The position numbers and the translations under genes are program-made. DNA of 52,458 bases from an uncultured Prevotella sp. (GTDB taxonomy: Bacteria > Bacteroidota > Bacteroidia > Bacteroidales > Bacteroidaceae). Location of the stretch: positions 1-52,458 of the forward strand of contig CAJOHP010000001.1 in NCBI GenBank assembly GCA_905234355.1, given 5' to 3'. A model generated the notes under the pieces. The model had not been told where the DNA came from, searched no databases, and saw only the letters and a program-made list of their open reading frames with translations. Shown here piece by piece: positions 36,123 through 43,630 of this stretch (the first letter of the stretch is position 1; each line of letters begins with the position of its first letter).

Positions 36123-36809
36123 TTAGTTCTTCAGCGAATAGGTGACGGTGGTGACGACGCGCAGCTTCTTGATGTGCGGGGTGTTTTCGTCGCGGTCGCC
36201 TATCTCAAACTGTCCCTGTCCGGCGGTCTGTATCTTGCCGAGCGACGACTCGCTGGCTTCGGCAAACTGCTCAGCGGTCTTCTGTGCGTTCTTGATGGCC
36301 TCGGCCATCATCTCCGGCTTCATCTGCTGGAAGGAGGCATAGCCGTAGTCTGGCACGCTGCTCTCCAGGGCCACGCCCTGCTTGAGCAGCTCGGCCTGGC
36401 GGAAGATGGCCTTGCGCACCTGCTCCACCTTCTTGGTCGACACGGTGATGTTGATGGTCACGATGTAGCGGAAGCTCTTCTGGTTGTCGCCCCACTCGCG
36501 TGCCTCCAGGTCGGTCACGGCGGGCGGGTTGACGGTGATTTCGCTCTCCTCAAGGCCGTTCTGCTTGAGGAAGGTCTTTATCTTCCCGGCGTGCACGTTG
36601 ATGCTCTCGTAGAGCGTGGGCAGGTCGTTGCCGGTCTCCTTGCTGCTCAGGCTCCACGTCACCACGTCGGCTGGCACCTCGCGCTCGGCGAGACCCTTGA
36701 CGGTGACCTGGCGGTCCTTGTTCACAAAATCGTCGATGCCCCACTTGATGGCACCGCCCAGCAGGCATAGGCCCAAAGCCATGATGGCTGATTCTTTGAT
36801 GTAGTTCAT
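36123..36809 (-). CDS. SIMPL-domain (DUF541) membrane-anchored protein
   Basis: A 228-residue protein with an N-terminal hydrophobic anchor or signal (MALGLCLLGGAIKWGI), then the SIMPL/DUF541 fold: RQVTVKGLAEREVPADVVTWSLS, followed by alternating helix-strand repeats with FLKQNGLEESEITV and YIVTINITVSTKKVEQVRKAI, ending KKLRVVTTVTYSL. Proteins of this family (for example E. coli YggE) are periplasmic and linked loosely to oxidative stress, but their biochemical role is unknown. The start at 36809 follows a promoter box by about 28 bases; an upstream TTG start would overlap that box. It is downstream of dinB on the same strand. Confidence 0.88.
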   Translation of the reverse strand: MNYIKESAIMALGLCLLGGAIKWGIDDFVNKDRQVTVKGLAEREVPADVVTWSLSSKETGNDLPTLYESINVHAGKIKTFLKQNGLEESEITVNPPAVTDLEAREWGDNQKSFRYIVTINITVSTKKVEQVRKAIFRQAELLKQGVALESSVPDYGYASFQQMKPEMMAEAIKNAQKTAEQFAEASESSLGKIQTAGQGQFEIGDRDENTPHIKKLRVVTTVTYSLKN

Positions 36810-36836
36810 AATGGTATTGTTTATGACATTGCGCCG

Positions 36837-36844
36837 CAAAGATA
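36837..36844 (-). promoter_or_regulatory. Promoter -7 box for the SIMPL-domain gene
   Basis: Minus-strand tatctttg, ending 27 bases before the ATG at 36809. Confidence 0.7.
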
Positions 36845-36928
36845 CAAAAAATTTGTCATTGGCGGTGTGGAATCATGGTTAGAAATCGTTAAAAAAGGAG
36901 TCATGTCGTCGTATCCCGAAGCGTTGTC

Positions 36929-38044
36929 TCATCGTTCTGTGTCCCACGGTTCGAAGGGCAGCTCAAGTTCTACGTAGCGTGGCCGTGGCTTCTCGGGCGT
37001 GTCGGTCGTGGTGTGTCCCGACACGCCGAGGCCGAGCAGCCGGATGGGCTTTTCGGCAGAGTAGGGCACCTGTCGCATGAGCTGCTTGGCCAGGGGTAGC
37101 ACGTCGGCCTTGGTGCGCAGCACGCTGCTGGTGGTGATGCTGCGCGTGATCTGCTGAAAGTCGGCGTACTTCACTTTCAGCGTGAGCGTGCACCCCTCGA
37201 AGGCGCTGCGGGCTATGCGCCGTTCCAGCTCTTCGGTGGTGTGGTAGAGTGCTATGGTGACGGCTGCCGGCGTGGCGATGTCGGTCTCGAAGGTCTGCTC
37301 GCAGCTCACCGACTTGCGCTCCCACTCGGCCACGACGGGACGGTTGTCGATGCCGCGTGCAAACTGATAGAACACCTGCCCCATCTTGCCGAACACTTCG
37401 GTGAGATGGTCGAGCGACACCCCTCGCAGGTCGCTGCCGGTGAAGATGCCCATGTGGTGCATGCGTCCAGCCGTCTTGCGCCCCACGCCCCAGATGCGCT
37501 CCACCCGCAGCTGGTCGATGAAGGCCTGGGCGCGGTCGGGGTGCACCACGCACAGGCCGTCGGGCTTGCGGTAGTCGCTCGCTATCTTGGCCAGAAACTT
37601 GCAGTAGCTCACGCCGGCCGAGGCTGTCAGGCCCGTTGCGGCCTTGATGCGCGCCTTGATCTCACGGGCCACGTCGACGGCCAGGGCTATGCCGTGCTTG
37701 TTGTGGGTCACGTCGAGGAACGCCTCGTCGAGCGAGAGCGGCTCCACCAGGTCGGTGTAGTCGAAGAATATCTGGCGTATCTGCATCGACACCTCTTTAT
37801 ATATGTGATAACGCGGCGCGACCACCACCAGTTGCGGGCAGAGGCGTTTGGCCGTGACTAGTGGCTGTGCCGAGTGCACACCAAAGCGGCGCGCCTCGTA
37901 GCTCGCCGTCGACACCACCGAGCGCGGCGCGTCGTAGGCCACGGCCACAGGCAGCCCCTGCAGCGCGGGGTTGTCGCGCTGCTCTACAGCCGCAAAAAAC
38001 TGGTCCATGTCTACGTGCAAGATGCGTCGCTCAATGTTGTCCAC
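36929..38044 (-). CDS. dinB: DNA polymerase IV (Y family)
   Basis: A translesion polymerase of about 371 residues. The catalytic palm has ILHVDMDQFFAAVEQRDNP (first metal-binding Asp) and PLSLDEAFLDVT (Asp-Glu of the second motif), with VVSTASYEARRFGVHSAQPL between. The helix-hairpin-helix thumb is VERIWGVGRKTAGRMHHMGIFTG, followed by the little-finger domain. There is no ATG before the catalytic motif. Upstream in frame are GTG at 38044, TTG at 38053 and then a stop; the TTG lies inside the promoter-like box 38051-38058, so GTG at 38044 was chosen. If that box is the promoter, the message would be nearly leaderless. The beta-clamp-binding tail is not obvious. Confidence 0.93.
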   Translation of the reverse strand: MDNIERRILHVDMDQFFAAVEQRDNPALQGLPVAVAYDAPRSVVSTASYEARRFGVHSAQPLVTAKRLCPQLVVVAPRYHIYKEVSMQIRQIFFDYTDLVEPLSLDEAFLDVTHNKHGIALAVDVAREIKARIKAATGLTASAGVSYCKFLAKIASDYRKPDGLCVVHPDRAQAFIDQLRVERIWGVGRKTAGRMHHMGIFTGSDLRGVSLDHLTEVFGKMGQVFYQFARGIDNRPVVAEWERKSVSCEQTFETDIATPAAVTIALYHTTEELERRIARSAFEGCTLTLKVKYADFQQITRSITTSSVLRTKADVLPLAKQLMRQVPYSAEKPIRLLGLGVSGHTTTDTPEKPRPRYVELELPFEPWDTER

Positions 38045-38050
38045 AGGCTG

Positions 38051-38058
38051 CAAAATTA
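38051..38058 (-). promoter_or_regulatory. Possible promoter -7 box for dinB
   Basis: Minus-strand taattttg followed by ca. It lies only a few bases before the preferred GTG start, implying a very short or absent leader. Divergent from the rplM promoter. Confidence 0.45.
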
Positions 38059-38175
38059 CAACAAATGGACCTAATGTGGACTAAACGATGAGTTAATAAT
38101 TGTTGGTTGTGTTAAATAAGCATAAACTTAGGCTGCGAGCGCGGGTGCGATGACAGTAGTTAGCCGAAATATTCG

Positions 38176-38183
38176 TACCTTTG
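38176..38183 (+). promoter_or_regulatory. Promoter -7 box for the rplM-rpsI operon
   Basis: The sequence tacctttg followed by ca, leaving a leader of about 175 nt before rplM. Confidence 0.8.
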
Positions 38184-38189
38184 CAGTCC

Positions 38190-38362
38190 GATTATTTGGG
38201 GAGAGACTTAGAATCCCCGCGGGCGTCGTGTAAATAGCGTCTGTCTTTGGCCGGACAGCGTGGTTTGTGAATCGGCGTTCACCTTTTAAATAATAAAGGG
38301 CTTGCCCAGCGCGGGCAGTCCTGAAGAGAAGAACTGTTTTTTAGTAAACCTATTATTAAGTA
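38190..38362 (+). promoter_or_regulatory. Structured 5' leader of rplM (candidate ribosomal-protein leader)
   Basis: A long untranslated leader with several inverted repeats: ctgtc/gacag around the tttggccg loop, and tgccc/gggca (38303-38307 with 38313-38317). Feedback by L13 on its own leader is known in other bacteria; a role here is inferred from leader length and structure. Confidence 0.45.
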
Positions 38363-38824
38363 ATGAACACTTTAAGCTACAAGACCGTCTCTGTGAACAA
38401 AGAGACAGCCAAAAAGGAGTGGGTCGTGATCGACGCTACCGATCAGGTGGTGGGCCGACTGGCTTCAAAGGTCGCCAAACTGATTCGTGGCAAGTATAAG
38501 CCCAGCTTTACTCCGCACGTGGACTGCGGCGACAACGTCATCATCATCAATGCTGCCAAGGTGAAGTTCACCGGCAAGAAAGAGACCGACAAGGTCTACA
38601 CACGCTACACGGGCTATCCCGGTGGCCAGCGTTTCAATACTCCTGCCGAGCTGCGCAAGAAGCCCTTCGGCGTAGAGCGCATACTGAAGCACGCCGTCAA
38701 GGGCATGCTGCCCAAAGGCCCCCTCGGCCGCAGCCTGCTCAACAACCTCTACATCTATGACGGCACCGAGCACAAGCACGAGGCTCAGCAGCCCAAAGCT
38801 ATCGACATAAACCAGTATAAGTAG
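38363..38824 (+). CDS. rplM: 50S ribosomal protein L13
   Basis: A 153-residue large-subunit protein. It has WVVIDATDQVVGRLASKVAKLIRGK, CGDNVIIINAAKVKFTGKK, YTRYTGYPGGQRFNTPAEL, and the diagnostic ILKHAVKGMLPKGPLGRSLLNNLYIY. The length is slightly above E. coli L13 (142), with a short N- and C-terminal extension typical of Bacteroidetes. It is the first gene of the cluster rplM-rpsI-rpsB-tsf, 25 bases before rpsI. The long leader suggests autogenous control. Confidence 0.98.
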   Translation: MNTLSYKTVSVNKETAKKEWVVIDATDQVVGRLASKVAKLIRGKYKPSFTPHVDCGDNVIIINAAKVKFTGKKETDKVYTRYTGYPGGQRFNTPAELRKKPFGVERILKHAVKGMLPKGPLGRSLLNNLYIYDGTEHKHEAQQPKAIDINQYK

Positions 38825-38849
38825 GACTATTGACAAAGGATAAACGATT

Positions 38850-39236
38850 ATGGAATATATCAACGCTATAGGTCGTCGCAAGAGCTCAGTGGCTCGCGTC
38901 TATCTGTCGGAGGGTACCGGCAAGATTACGATCAACAAGAAGGACTTAACCGAGTATTTTCCCTCTGCCATCCTGCAGTATGTGGTGAAGCAGCCGCTGA
39001 ACCTCCTGGAGGTGGCTGAGAAGTACGATATCAAGGTCAACCTCGATGGTGGTGGCTTCACCGGACAGAGCCAGGCCCTGCGCCTCGCCATTGCCCGCGC
39101 ACTGGTGAAAATCAATGCCGAGGACAAAAAGGCACTCAAGAGTCAGGGATTCCTCACCCGCGACAGCCGCGCCGTGGAGCGCAAGAAGCCGGGCCAGCCC
39201 AAGGCACGCCGCCGCTTCCAGTTCAGCAAGCGTTAA
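38850..39236 (+). CDS. rpsI: 30S ribosomal protein S9
   Basis: A 128-residue small-subunit protein. It opens with INAIGRRKSSVARVYLSEGTGK, continues with the GGGFTGQSQALRLAIARALV helix, and ends in the basic tail RKKPGQPKARRRFQFSKR that reaches the decoding centre (P-site tRNA). The length and tail are normal. It follows rplM with a 25-base gap and is cotranscribed with it. Confidence 0.98.
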   Translation: MEYINAIGRRKSSVARVYLSEGTGKITINKKDLTEYFPSAILQYVVKQPLNLLEVAEKYDIKVNLDGGGFTGQSQALRLAIARALVKINAEDKKALKSQGFLTRDSRAVERKKPGQPKARRRFQFSKR

Positions 39237-39239
39237 TCA

Positions 39240-39390
39240 GGCTACAGGTCTTTTGACTACAGGTTTCTGGACTATAGACTTTAGACTTCAGACTTCAGTC
39301 ATCGCAAACGGGCTCAGTGTGATGCGACAGTGTCGCAACCATCTCGCAAACCCGTCCTAAGCCCAATAGTCAAGACGCAGATGAACAGAT
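39240..39390. other. Spacer between rpsI and rpsB with short imperfect repeats
   Basis: Between rpsI and the rpsB leader lie degenerate repeats around gactttagacttcagacttcag (39280-39298, shown in part) and a 15-bp inverted repeat, tgcgaca-g-tgtcgca, at 39323-39337. No TAnnTTTG box is seen, so rpsB may be read from the rplM promoter. Confidence 0.45.
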
Positions 39391-39482
39391 AGTTTAGTAT
39401 CTAAACGCTCAAGATTTCTGCTGCAAGGAGCCATCATCTTGGCAACGGAATGGTGCTCCCGAGACACGAGAACTACTTGAGG
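39391..39482 (+). promoter_or_regulatory. Structured leader upstream of rpsB (candidate S2-type leader)
   Basis: Three stems can form in order: gtttag-tat-ctaaac (39392-39406); an outer stem ctcaag/cttgag (39408-39413 with 39476-39481); and inside it ggagc/gctcc (39427-39431 with 39455-39459). It ends 62 bases before the rpsB ATG. S2-binding leaders are known before rpsB-tsf in other bacteria; this assignment is inferred from position and folding. Confidence 0.5.
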
Positions 39483-39544
39483 GCTGATTCTAACAAAAAA
39501 GAATTAAAAAAGAACGTAAACAAACAAAAGCATTTTCAGACAAA

Positions 39545-40360
39545 ATGGCAAGAACAAATTTTGACATGCTCCTCCAGGCTGGCTGCCACTTCGGCCACCT
39601 GAAGCGTAAGTGGAACCCCGCCATGGCTCCCTACATCTACACTGAGCGCAATGGCATACACATCATCGACCTGCACAAGACCGTCGTGAAGATAGACGAG
39701 GCCGCCGAGGCACTGAAGAATATCGCCAAGCAGGGAAAGAAAATCCTCTTCGTAGGTACTAAAAAACAGACTAAGGAAGTGATTGCCGAGAAGGCAACCA
39801 GCATCAACATGCCCTACGTCATCGAGCGCTGGCCCGGTGGCATGCTCACCAACTTCCCCACCATCCGCAAGGCAGTGAAGAAGATGGCCAACATCGACAA
39901 GCTCATGAACGACGGCACCTTCGGCAATCTCTCGAAGCGTGAGCTCCTGCAGATCACCCGTCAGCGTGCCAAGCTCGAGAAGAACCTCGGTTCCATCGCC
40001 GACCTGACCCGCCTGCCCAGCGCACTCTTTGTCGTCGACGTGCTCAAGGAGAACATTGCTGTGAAGGAGGCCAACCGTCTGGGTATCCCCGTCTTCGGCA
40101 TCGTCGACACCAACAGCGACCCGAAGGACATCGACTTCGTCATCCCCGCCAACGACGACGCCAAGGACTCCGTCGAGGTGATTCTCAACGCTTGCTGCGC
40201 CGCCATAGCCGAGGGCCTGGAGGAGCGCAAGGCTGAGAAGGCCGACGAGAAGGCTGCCGAGGCTCAGGCTGAGGCTGAGGCCGAGGAGAAGCGCGCCGCA
40301 CGCCCCGCACGCAAGGAAGAGGCTGCACCCGCACAGGCTGAAGAGGCTGCTGCCGAGTAA
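39545..40360 (+). CDS. rpsB: 30S ribosomal protein S2
   Basis: A 271-residue small-subunit protein. Diagnostic segments are MLLQAGCHFGHLKRKWNPAM, YIYTERNGIHIIDLHKTVVKI, FVGTKKQTKEVIAEKA, ERWPGGMLTNFPTIRKAV, and FGIVDTNSDPKDIDFVIPANDD. After about residue 225 comes a low-complexity Ala/Glu-rich tail (EEKRAARPARKEEAAPAQAE) absent from E. coli S2. Similar tails occur in other Bacteroidetes S2. It is followed by tsf after 33 bases. Expression is possibly controlled by the structured leader at 39391-39482. Confidence 0.98.
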   Translation: MARTNFDMLLQAGCHFGHLKRKWNPAMAPYIYTERNGIHIIDLHKTVVKIDEAAEALKNIAKQGKKILFVGTKKQTKEVIAEKATSINMPYVIERWPGGMLTNFPTIRKAVKKMANIDKLMNDGTFGNLSKRELLQITRQRAKLEKNLGSIADLTRLPSALFVVDVLKENIAVKEANRLGIPVFGIVDTNSDPKDIDFVIPANDDAKDSVEVILNACCAAIAEGLEERKAEKADEKAAEAQAEAEAEEKRAARPARKEEAAPAQAEEAAAE

Positions 40361-40393
40361 TTATCAACATCCCACTTATAATCAAAAGGAAAA

Positions 40394-41389
40394 ATGGCTA
40401 TTTCAATAGACGATATCAAGAAGCTTCGTGCCATGACCGGTGCCGGTCTGGCCGACGTGAAAAAGGCGCTTACCGAGGCCGAGGGCGACTTCGACCGTGC
40501 CAAGGAACTGCTGCGTGAGCGTGGCCTGGCCATCGCTGCCAAGCGCAGCGACCGCGAGACCTCCAACGGCTGTGTGCTCGTGAAGAAGGTGGACGGCTTT
40601 GCCGCCATGATTGCCGTGAAGTGCGAGACCGACTTCGTGGCCAACGGTGCCGACTTCATCGCCATGACGCAGAGCATCCTCGATGCCGCCGTGGCTGCTA
40701 AGTGCAAGACCATTGACGAGGTGAAGGAGCTCAGCATCGGCGGACAGAAGGCTCAGGACGTGGTGACACAGCGCTCCGGCATCACCGGCGAGAAGATGGA
40801 GCTCGACGGCTACCTCACCCTCGAGGGCGACAACGTCGAGGTCTACGACCACATGGGCAAGCACACGCTCTGCACCATGGTGCAGCTCAACAAGGAGAAT
40901 CAGGACGCCGGCCACAAGCTCGCCATGCAGGTGGCTGCCATGAAGCCCGTGGCACTCTGCGCTGAGCAGGTGGACCAGAAGATTCTGGACGAGGAGTACA
41001 ACACTGCCGTGGAGAAGACCAAGCTCGAGCAGGTAGAGAAGTATGTGGAGATGAAGCTCAAGAAGGCAGGACTGAATCCCAACCTCGTGGACAGCGAAGA
41101 CCACATCGAGAGCAACATGGCCAAGGGATGGCTCACTCAGGAGCAGGCCGACGAGGCCCGCGCACTCAAGGAGAGCGCCAAGGCCGAGGGTGAGGCTCAG
41201 CTGAAGATGCAGATGATAGAGAACATCGCCAAGGGCCGCGTGCAGAAGTTCCTCAAGGAGAACTGCCTCGTCGACCAGGAGTTCCAGTTCGGCGACGGCG
41301 ACAAGGCCACCGTCTCACAGTGGCTCAAGCAGCAGGACAAGGAGCTGCAGATCTGCGCTTTCCGCCGCTTCACCCTCGTGGCTGAGTAA
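40394..41389 (+). CDS. tsf: Translation elongation factor Ts
   Basis: A 331-residue guanine-nucleotide exchange factor for EF-Tu. The N-terminal UBA-like domain reads IDDIKKLRAMTGAGLADVKKALTE, with the conserved linker TGAG and the NGCVLVKK segment. The core contains the EF-Tu-contacting ETDFVANGADFIAM motif, and then two dimerisation-like subdomains, with VCLLEQ-type sequences replaced by ENCLVDQEFQFGDGDK near the C-terminus. The length is above E. coli Ts (283) because of a longer central insertion, as usual in this phylum. It is the last gene of the ribosomal cluster; a strong terminator follows. Confidence 0.97.
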   Translation: MAISIDDIKKLRAMTGAGLADVKKALTEAEGDFDRAKELLRERGLAIAAKRSDRETSNGCVLVKKVDGFAAMIAVKCETDFVANGADFIAMTQSILDAAVAAKCKTIDEVKELSIGGQKAQDVVTQRSGITGEKMELDGYLTLEGDNVEVYDHMGKHTLCTMVQLNKENQDAGHKLAMQVAAMKPVALCAEQVDQKILDEEYNTAVEKTKLEQVEKYVEMKLKKAGLNPNLVDSEDHIESNMAKGWLTQEQADEARALKESAKAEGEAQLKMQMIENIAKGRVQKFLKENCLVDQEFQFGDGDKATVSQWLKQQDKELQICAFRRFTLVAE

Positions 41390-41410
41390 GCATCTTTATT
41401 TCCTCTAAAT

Positions 41411-41449
41411 AACACAATGAAGATAGCGAATAGCTGTCTTCATTGTGTT
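41411..41449. terminator. Terminator of tsf, possibly bidirectional with greA
   Basis: Stem aacacaatgaagatagc with gctgtcttcattgtgttt (one G-T pair) and loop gaata, ending in T residues. The converse strand also gives an A/T-flanked stem. Confidence 0.85.
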
Positions 41450-41466
41450 TTAATAAAATGATATTT

Positions 41467-41489
41467 CGCGCTGTAAGGACTACAGTGCG
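41467..41489 (-). terminator. Possible terminator of greA
   Basis: Inverted repeat cgcgctgta / tacagtgcg with one wobble pair around aggac. The minus strand continues into an AT-rich tail after the stem. Confidence 0.4.
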
Positions 41490-41525
41490 CGCTTTCAGAT
41501 ATAGAGATATGTCTCTCTGTCCTGT

Positions 41526-41993
41526 CTATGTCATCTCTATGGCGTCGATGTGCAGACGGAGCATGCCGGCAGGTACGCGCACATTGACGACGTCGCCCAC
41601 CTTTCGTCCGAGCAGAGCCTGTGCGATAGGCGACTTAATAGATATTTTACCCGCGCGCAGGTCGGCCTCGTGGGGGCTGACGATGGTGTAGGCCATCTGT
41701 GCCTGTCGTGCCATGTTGGTCATGGTGACGCGGCAGAGCAGTCCGATGGTGTCGCTGCCCAGACGCGATGTGTCGATGACACGGGCGTGCTCGAGCACCC
41801 GCTGCTTGAAGCGTATGCGCCCGAGCAGACGGGCCTGCTCGCGCTTAGCGGCATGATATTCGAAGTTCTCGCTGAGGTCGCCTTTGTCGCGTGCCTCGCT
41901 GATGGCCTCGCGCACCTGGGGCAGCTCGACAAGCTCCAGCTGACGGAGCTCGGCCACGAGCTTGTCGTAGCCTTCTTGTGACATGTATTCCAT
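41526..41993 (-). CDS. greA: Transcription elongation factor GreA
   Basis: A 155-residue RNA-polymerase secondary-channel factor that stimulates cleavage of backtracked RNA. The N-terminal coiled coil begins YMSQEGYDKLVAELRQLELVELPQV and has the acidic tip GDLSENFEYHAAK with the Asp and Glu needed for cleavage. The C-terminal FKBP-like domain has VTMTNMARQAQMAYTIVSPHEADLRAGKISIKSPIAQALLGRKVGDVV, the standard GreA signature. The length is normal. It is read on the minus strand after asnS, but a hairpin at 42019-42051 separates the two. Confidence 0.96.
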   Translation of the reverse strand: MEYMSQEGYDKLVAELRQLELVELPQVREAISEARDKGDLSENFEYHAAKREQARLLGRIRFKQRVLEHARVIDTSRLGSDTIGLLCRVTMTNMARQAQMAYTIVSPHEADLRAGKISIKSPIAQALLGRKVGDVVNVRVPAGMLRLHIDAIEMT

Positions 41994-42018
41994 GATAGTT
42001 CAGTAGCTATTATTTTGA

Positions 42019-42051
42019 AAGCGCGCATTCTGCTGTTGTGAATGCGCGCTT
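42019..42051 (-). terminator. Hairpin between asnS and greA
   Basis: Perfect 12-bp stem aagcgcgcattc / gaatgcgcgctt around a 9-nt loop, with a weak T-rich tail on the minus strand. It could end the asnS transcript or attenuate read-through into greA, for which no separate promoter box is seen. Confidence 0.55.
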
Positions 42052-42102
42052 CCAGGTTGGGATCTCTGTATCGCTGTGATGTGGACAGTTGCTGATGGGC
42101 AG

Positions 42103-43542
42103 TTAGAACTCGGCTGATTTCGGCGTGCGCGGGAAGGGGATGACGTCGCGGATGTTCTGCATGCCGGTGACGAAGAGTATGAGCCGCTCGAATCCCAGTC
42201 CGAAGCCAGCGTGGGGACAAGAGCCCCAGCGGCGGGTGTCGATGTACCACCAGAGGTGGGTCATGTCCATGTCTCGGCGCTTGATTTCGGCCATGAGCTT
42301 GTCGTAGCTCTCCTCACGCACGGAGCCGCCGATGATTTCGCCTATCTGTGGGAACAGCACGTCGGTGCCCTGCATGGTGGGGCCGGGAGCGACGGCACCT
42401 TTATAGCCTACGCTGCCGCCGTCGGTGGTGTCCTGATTCTGCTTCATGTAGAACGACTTGAAGGCACGGGGATAGTCGGTCATGATGACGGGCTTCTTGA
42501 AGTGTTCCTCGACGAGGTAGCGCTCGTGCTCCGAGGCGAGGTCGTCGCCCCACTGGCAGGGGAACTCAAACTTCTTGCCGTTCTTGATGGCCTCCTGCAG
42601 GATGCGGATGCCCTCGGTGTAGGGCAGGCGCACGAAGGTTTCCTTGAGCACGCCTTCGAGGCGCTGGATGAGCGTCTTGTCGATCATCTGGTTGAGGAAG
42701 GCGAGGTCGTCCTGACAGTGGTCGAGCGCCCAGCGCACGCAGTACTTGATGAAGTCCTCTTCGAGGTCCATCAGTTCCTCCTGGTCGAGGAATGCCACCT
42801 CGGGTTCCACCATCCAGAACTCGGCCAGGTGTCGCGGCGTGTTAGAGTTCTCGGCACGGAACGTGGGGCCGAAGGTGTAGATGGCGCCCAATGCTGTGGC
42901 ACCGAGCTCGCCCTCGAGCTGTCCGCTGACGGTCAGCGAGGTCTGCTCGCCGAAGAAGTCGTCGTCGTAGATGATTTTTCCCTCGGCGTCCTTCTTCAGG
43001 TCGTAGAGATTCTTCGTGGTGACTTGAAACATGTTGCCGGCTCCCTCGCAGTCGCTGGCGGTGATGAGCGGGGTATGGAAATAGTAGAAGCCGTGCTCGT
43101 GGAAGTAGGTGTGTATGGCCATGGCCATGTTGTGGCGTATGCGCATGACGGCACCGAAGGTGTTGGTGCGCAGACGCATGTGCGCATTCTTTCGCATCAT
43201 CTCAAACGACTGGCCCTTTTTCTGCATGGGGTAGGTATTGTCGCAGAGGCCGTAGACCTCGATTTGCGAGGCCTGGATTTCGCTGCTCTGTCCGGCACCC
43301 TGGCTCTCGACCAGCGTACCCACGGCGCAGATACAGGCTCCGGTGGTGATCTGCTTCAGCAGTTCCTCATCAAACTTGGTGGGGTCGGCCACCACCTGAA
43401 CGGTCTTAATGGTCGATCCGTCGTTCAACGCAATGAAGTCGACATTCTTGTTGCCACGGTGGGAGCGCACCCAGCCCTTGACGCAGACTTCCTTGCCGTA
43501 TTCCGTGCTTTTCAGCACGTCGATTATCTTTGTTCTTTTCAT
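42103..43542 (-). CDS. asnS: Asparaginyl-tRNA synthetase
   Basis: A 479-residue class IIb aminoacyl-tRNA synthetase. The N-terminal OB-fold anticodon-binding domain has VCVKGWVRSHRGNKNVDFIALNDGS. The class II core has motif 2 YTFGPTFRAENSNTPRHLAEFWMVEPEVAF and motif 3 GFGLGFERLILFVTGMQNIRDVIPFPRTP. The ending, with VIPFPRTP and SAEF, distinguishes AsnS from AspS. A GGSVGYKGAVAPGPTMQGTDV insertion is present in the catalytic domain. It is the third gene of the minus-strand cluster purB-rluB-asnS, with gaps of about 87-88 bases, a familiar order in Bacteroidales. Confidence 0.97.
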   Translation of the reverse strand: MKRTKIIDVLKSTEYGKEVCVKGWVRSHRGNKNVDFIALNDGSTIKTVQVVADPTKFDEELLKQITTGACICAVGTLVESQGAGQSSEIQASQIEVYGLCDNTYPMQKKGQSFEMMRKNAHMRLRTNTFGAVMRIRHNMAMAIHTYFHEHGFYYFHTPLITASDCEGAGNMFQVTTKNLYDLKKDAEGKIIYDDDFFGEQTSLTVSGQLEGELGATALGAIYTFGPTFRAENSNTPRHLAEFWMVEPEVAFLDQEELMDLEEDFIKYCVRWALDHCQDDLAFLNQMIDKTLIQRLEGVLKETFVRLPYTEGIRILQEAIKNGKKFEFPCQWGDDLASEHERYLVEEHFKKPVIMTDYPRAFKSFYMKQNQDTTDGGSVGYKGAVAPGPTMQGTDVLFPQIGEIIGGSVREESYDKLMAEIKRRDMDMTHLWWYIDTRRWGSCPHAGFGLGFERLILFVTGMQNIRDVIPFPRTPKSAEF

Positions 43543-43630
43543 TGTTTCTTTTGTCTTGTTGTTGTGGTGCTGCGCAGGTAGCGCAGTTTACGTGGCGCTA
43601 TGCGGTGACGCTGTCGTTGCGCCGGTGAGG

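Noticed and set aside
39280..39300. Promoter for rpsB in the spacer after rpsI
   Set aside because: Some TAnnTTT-like strings occur, but none has the complete TAnnTTTG box.
42211..43581. Open frame on the plus strand opposite asnS
   Set aside because: Shadow of the synthetase gene; the minus-strand product shows complete class II motifs.
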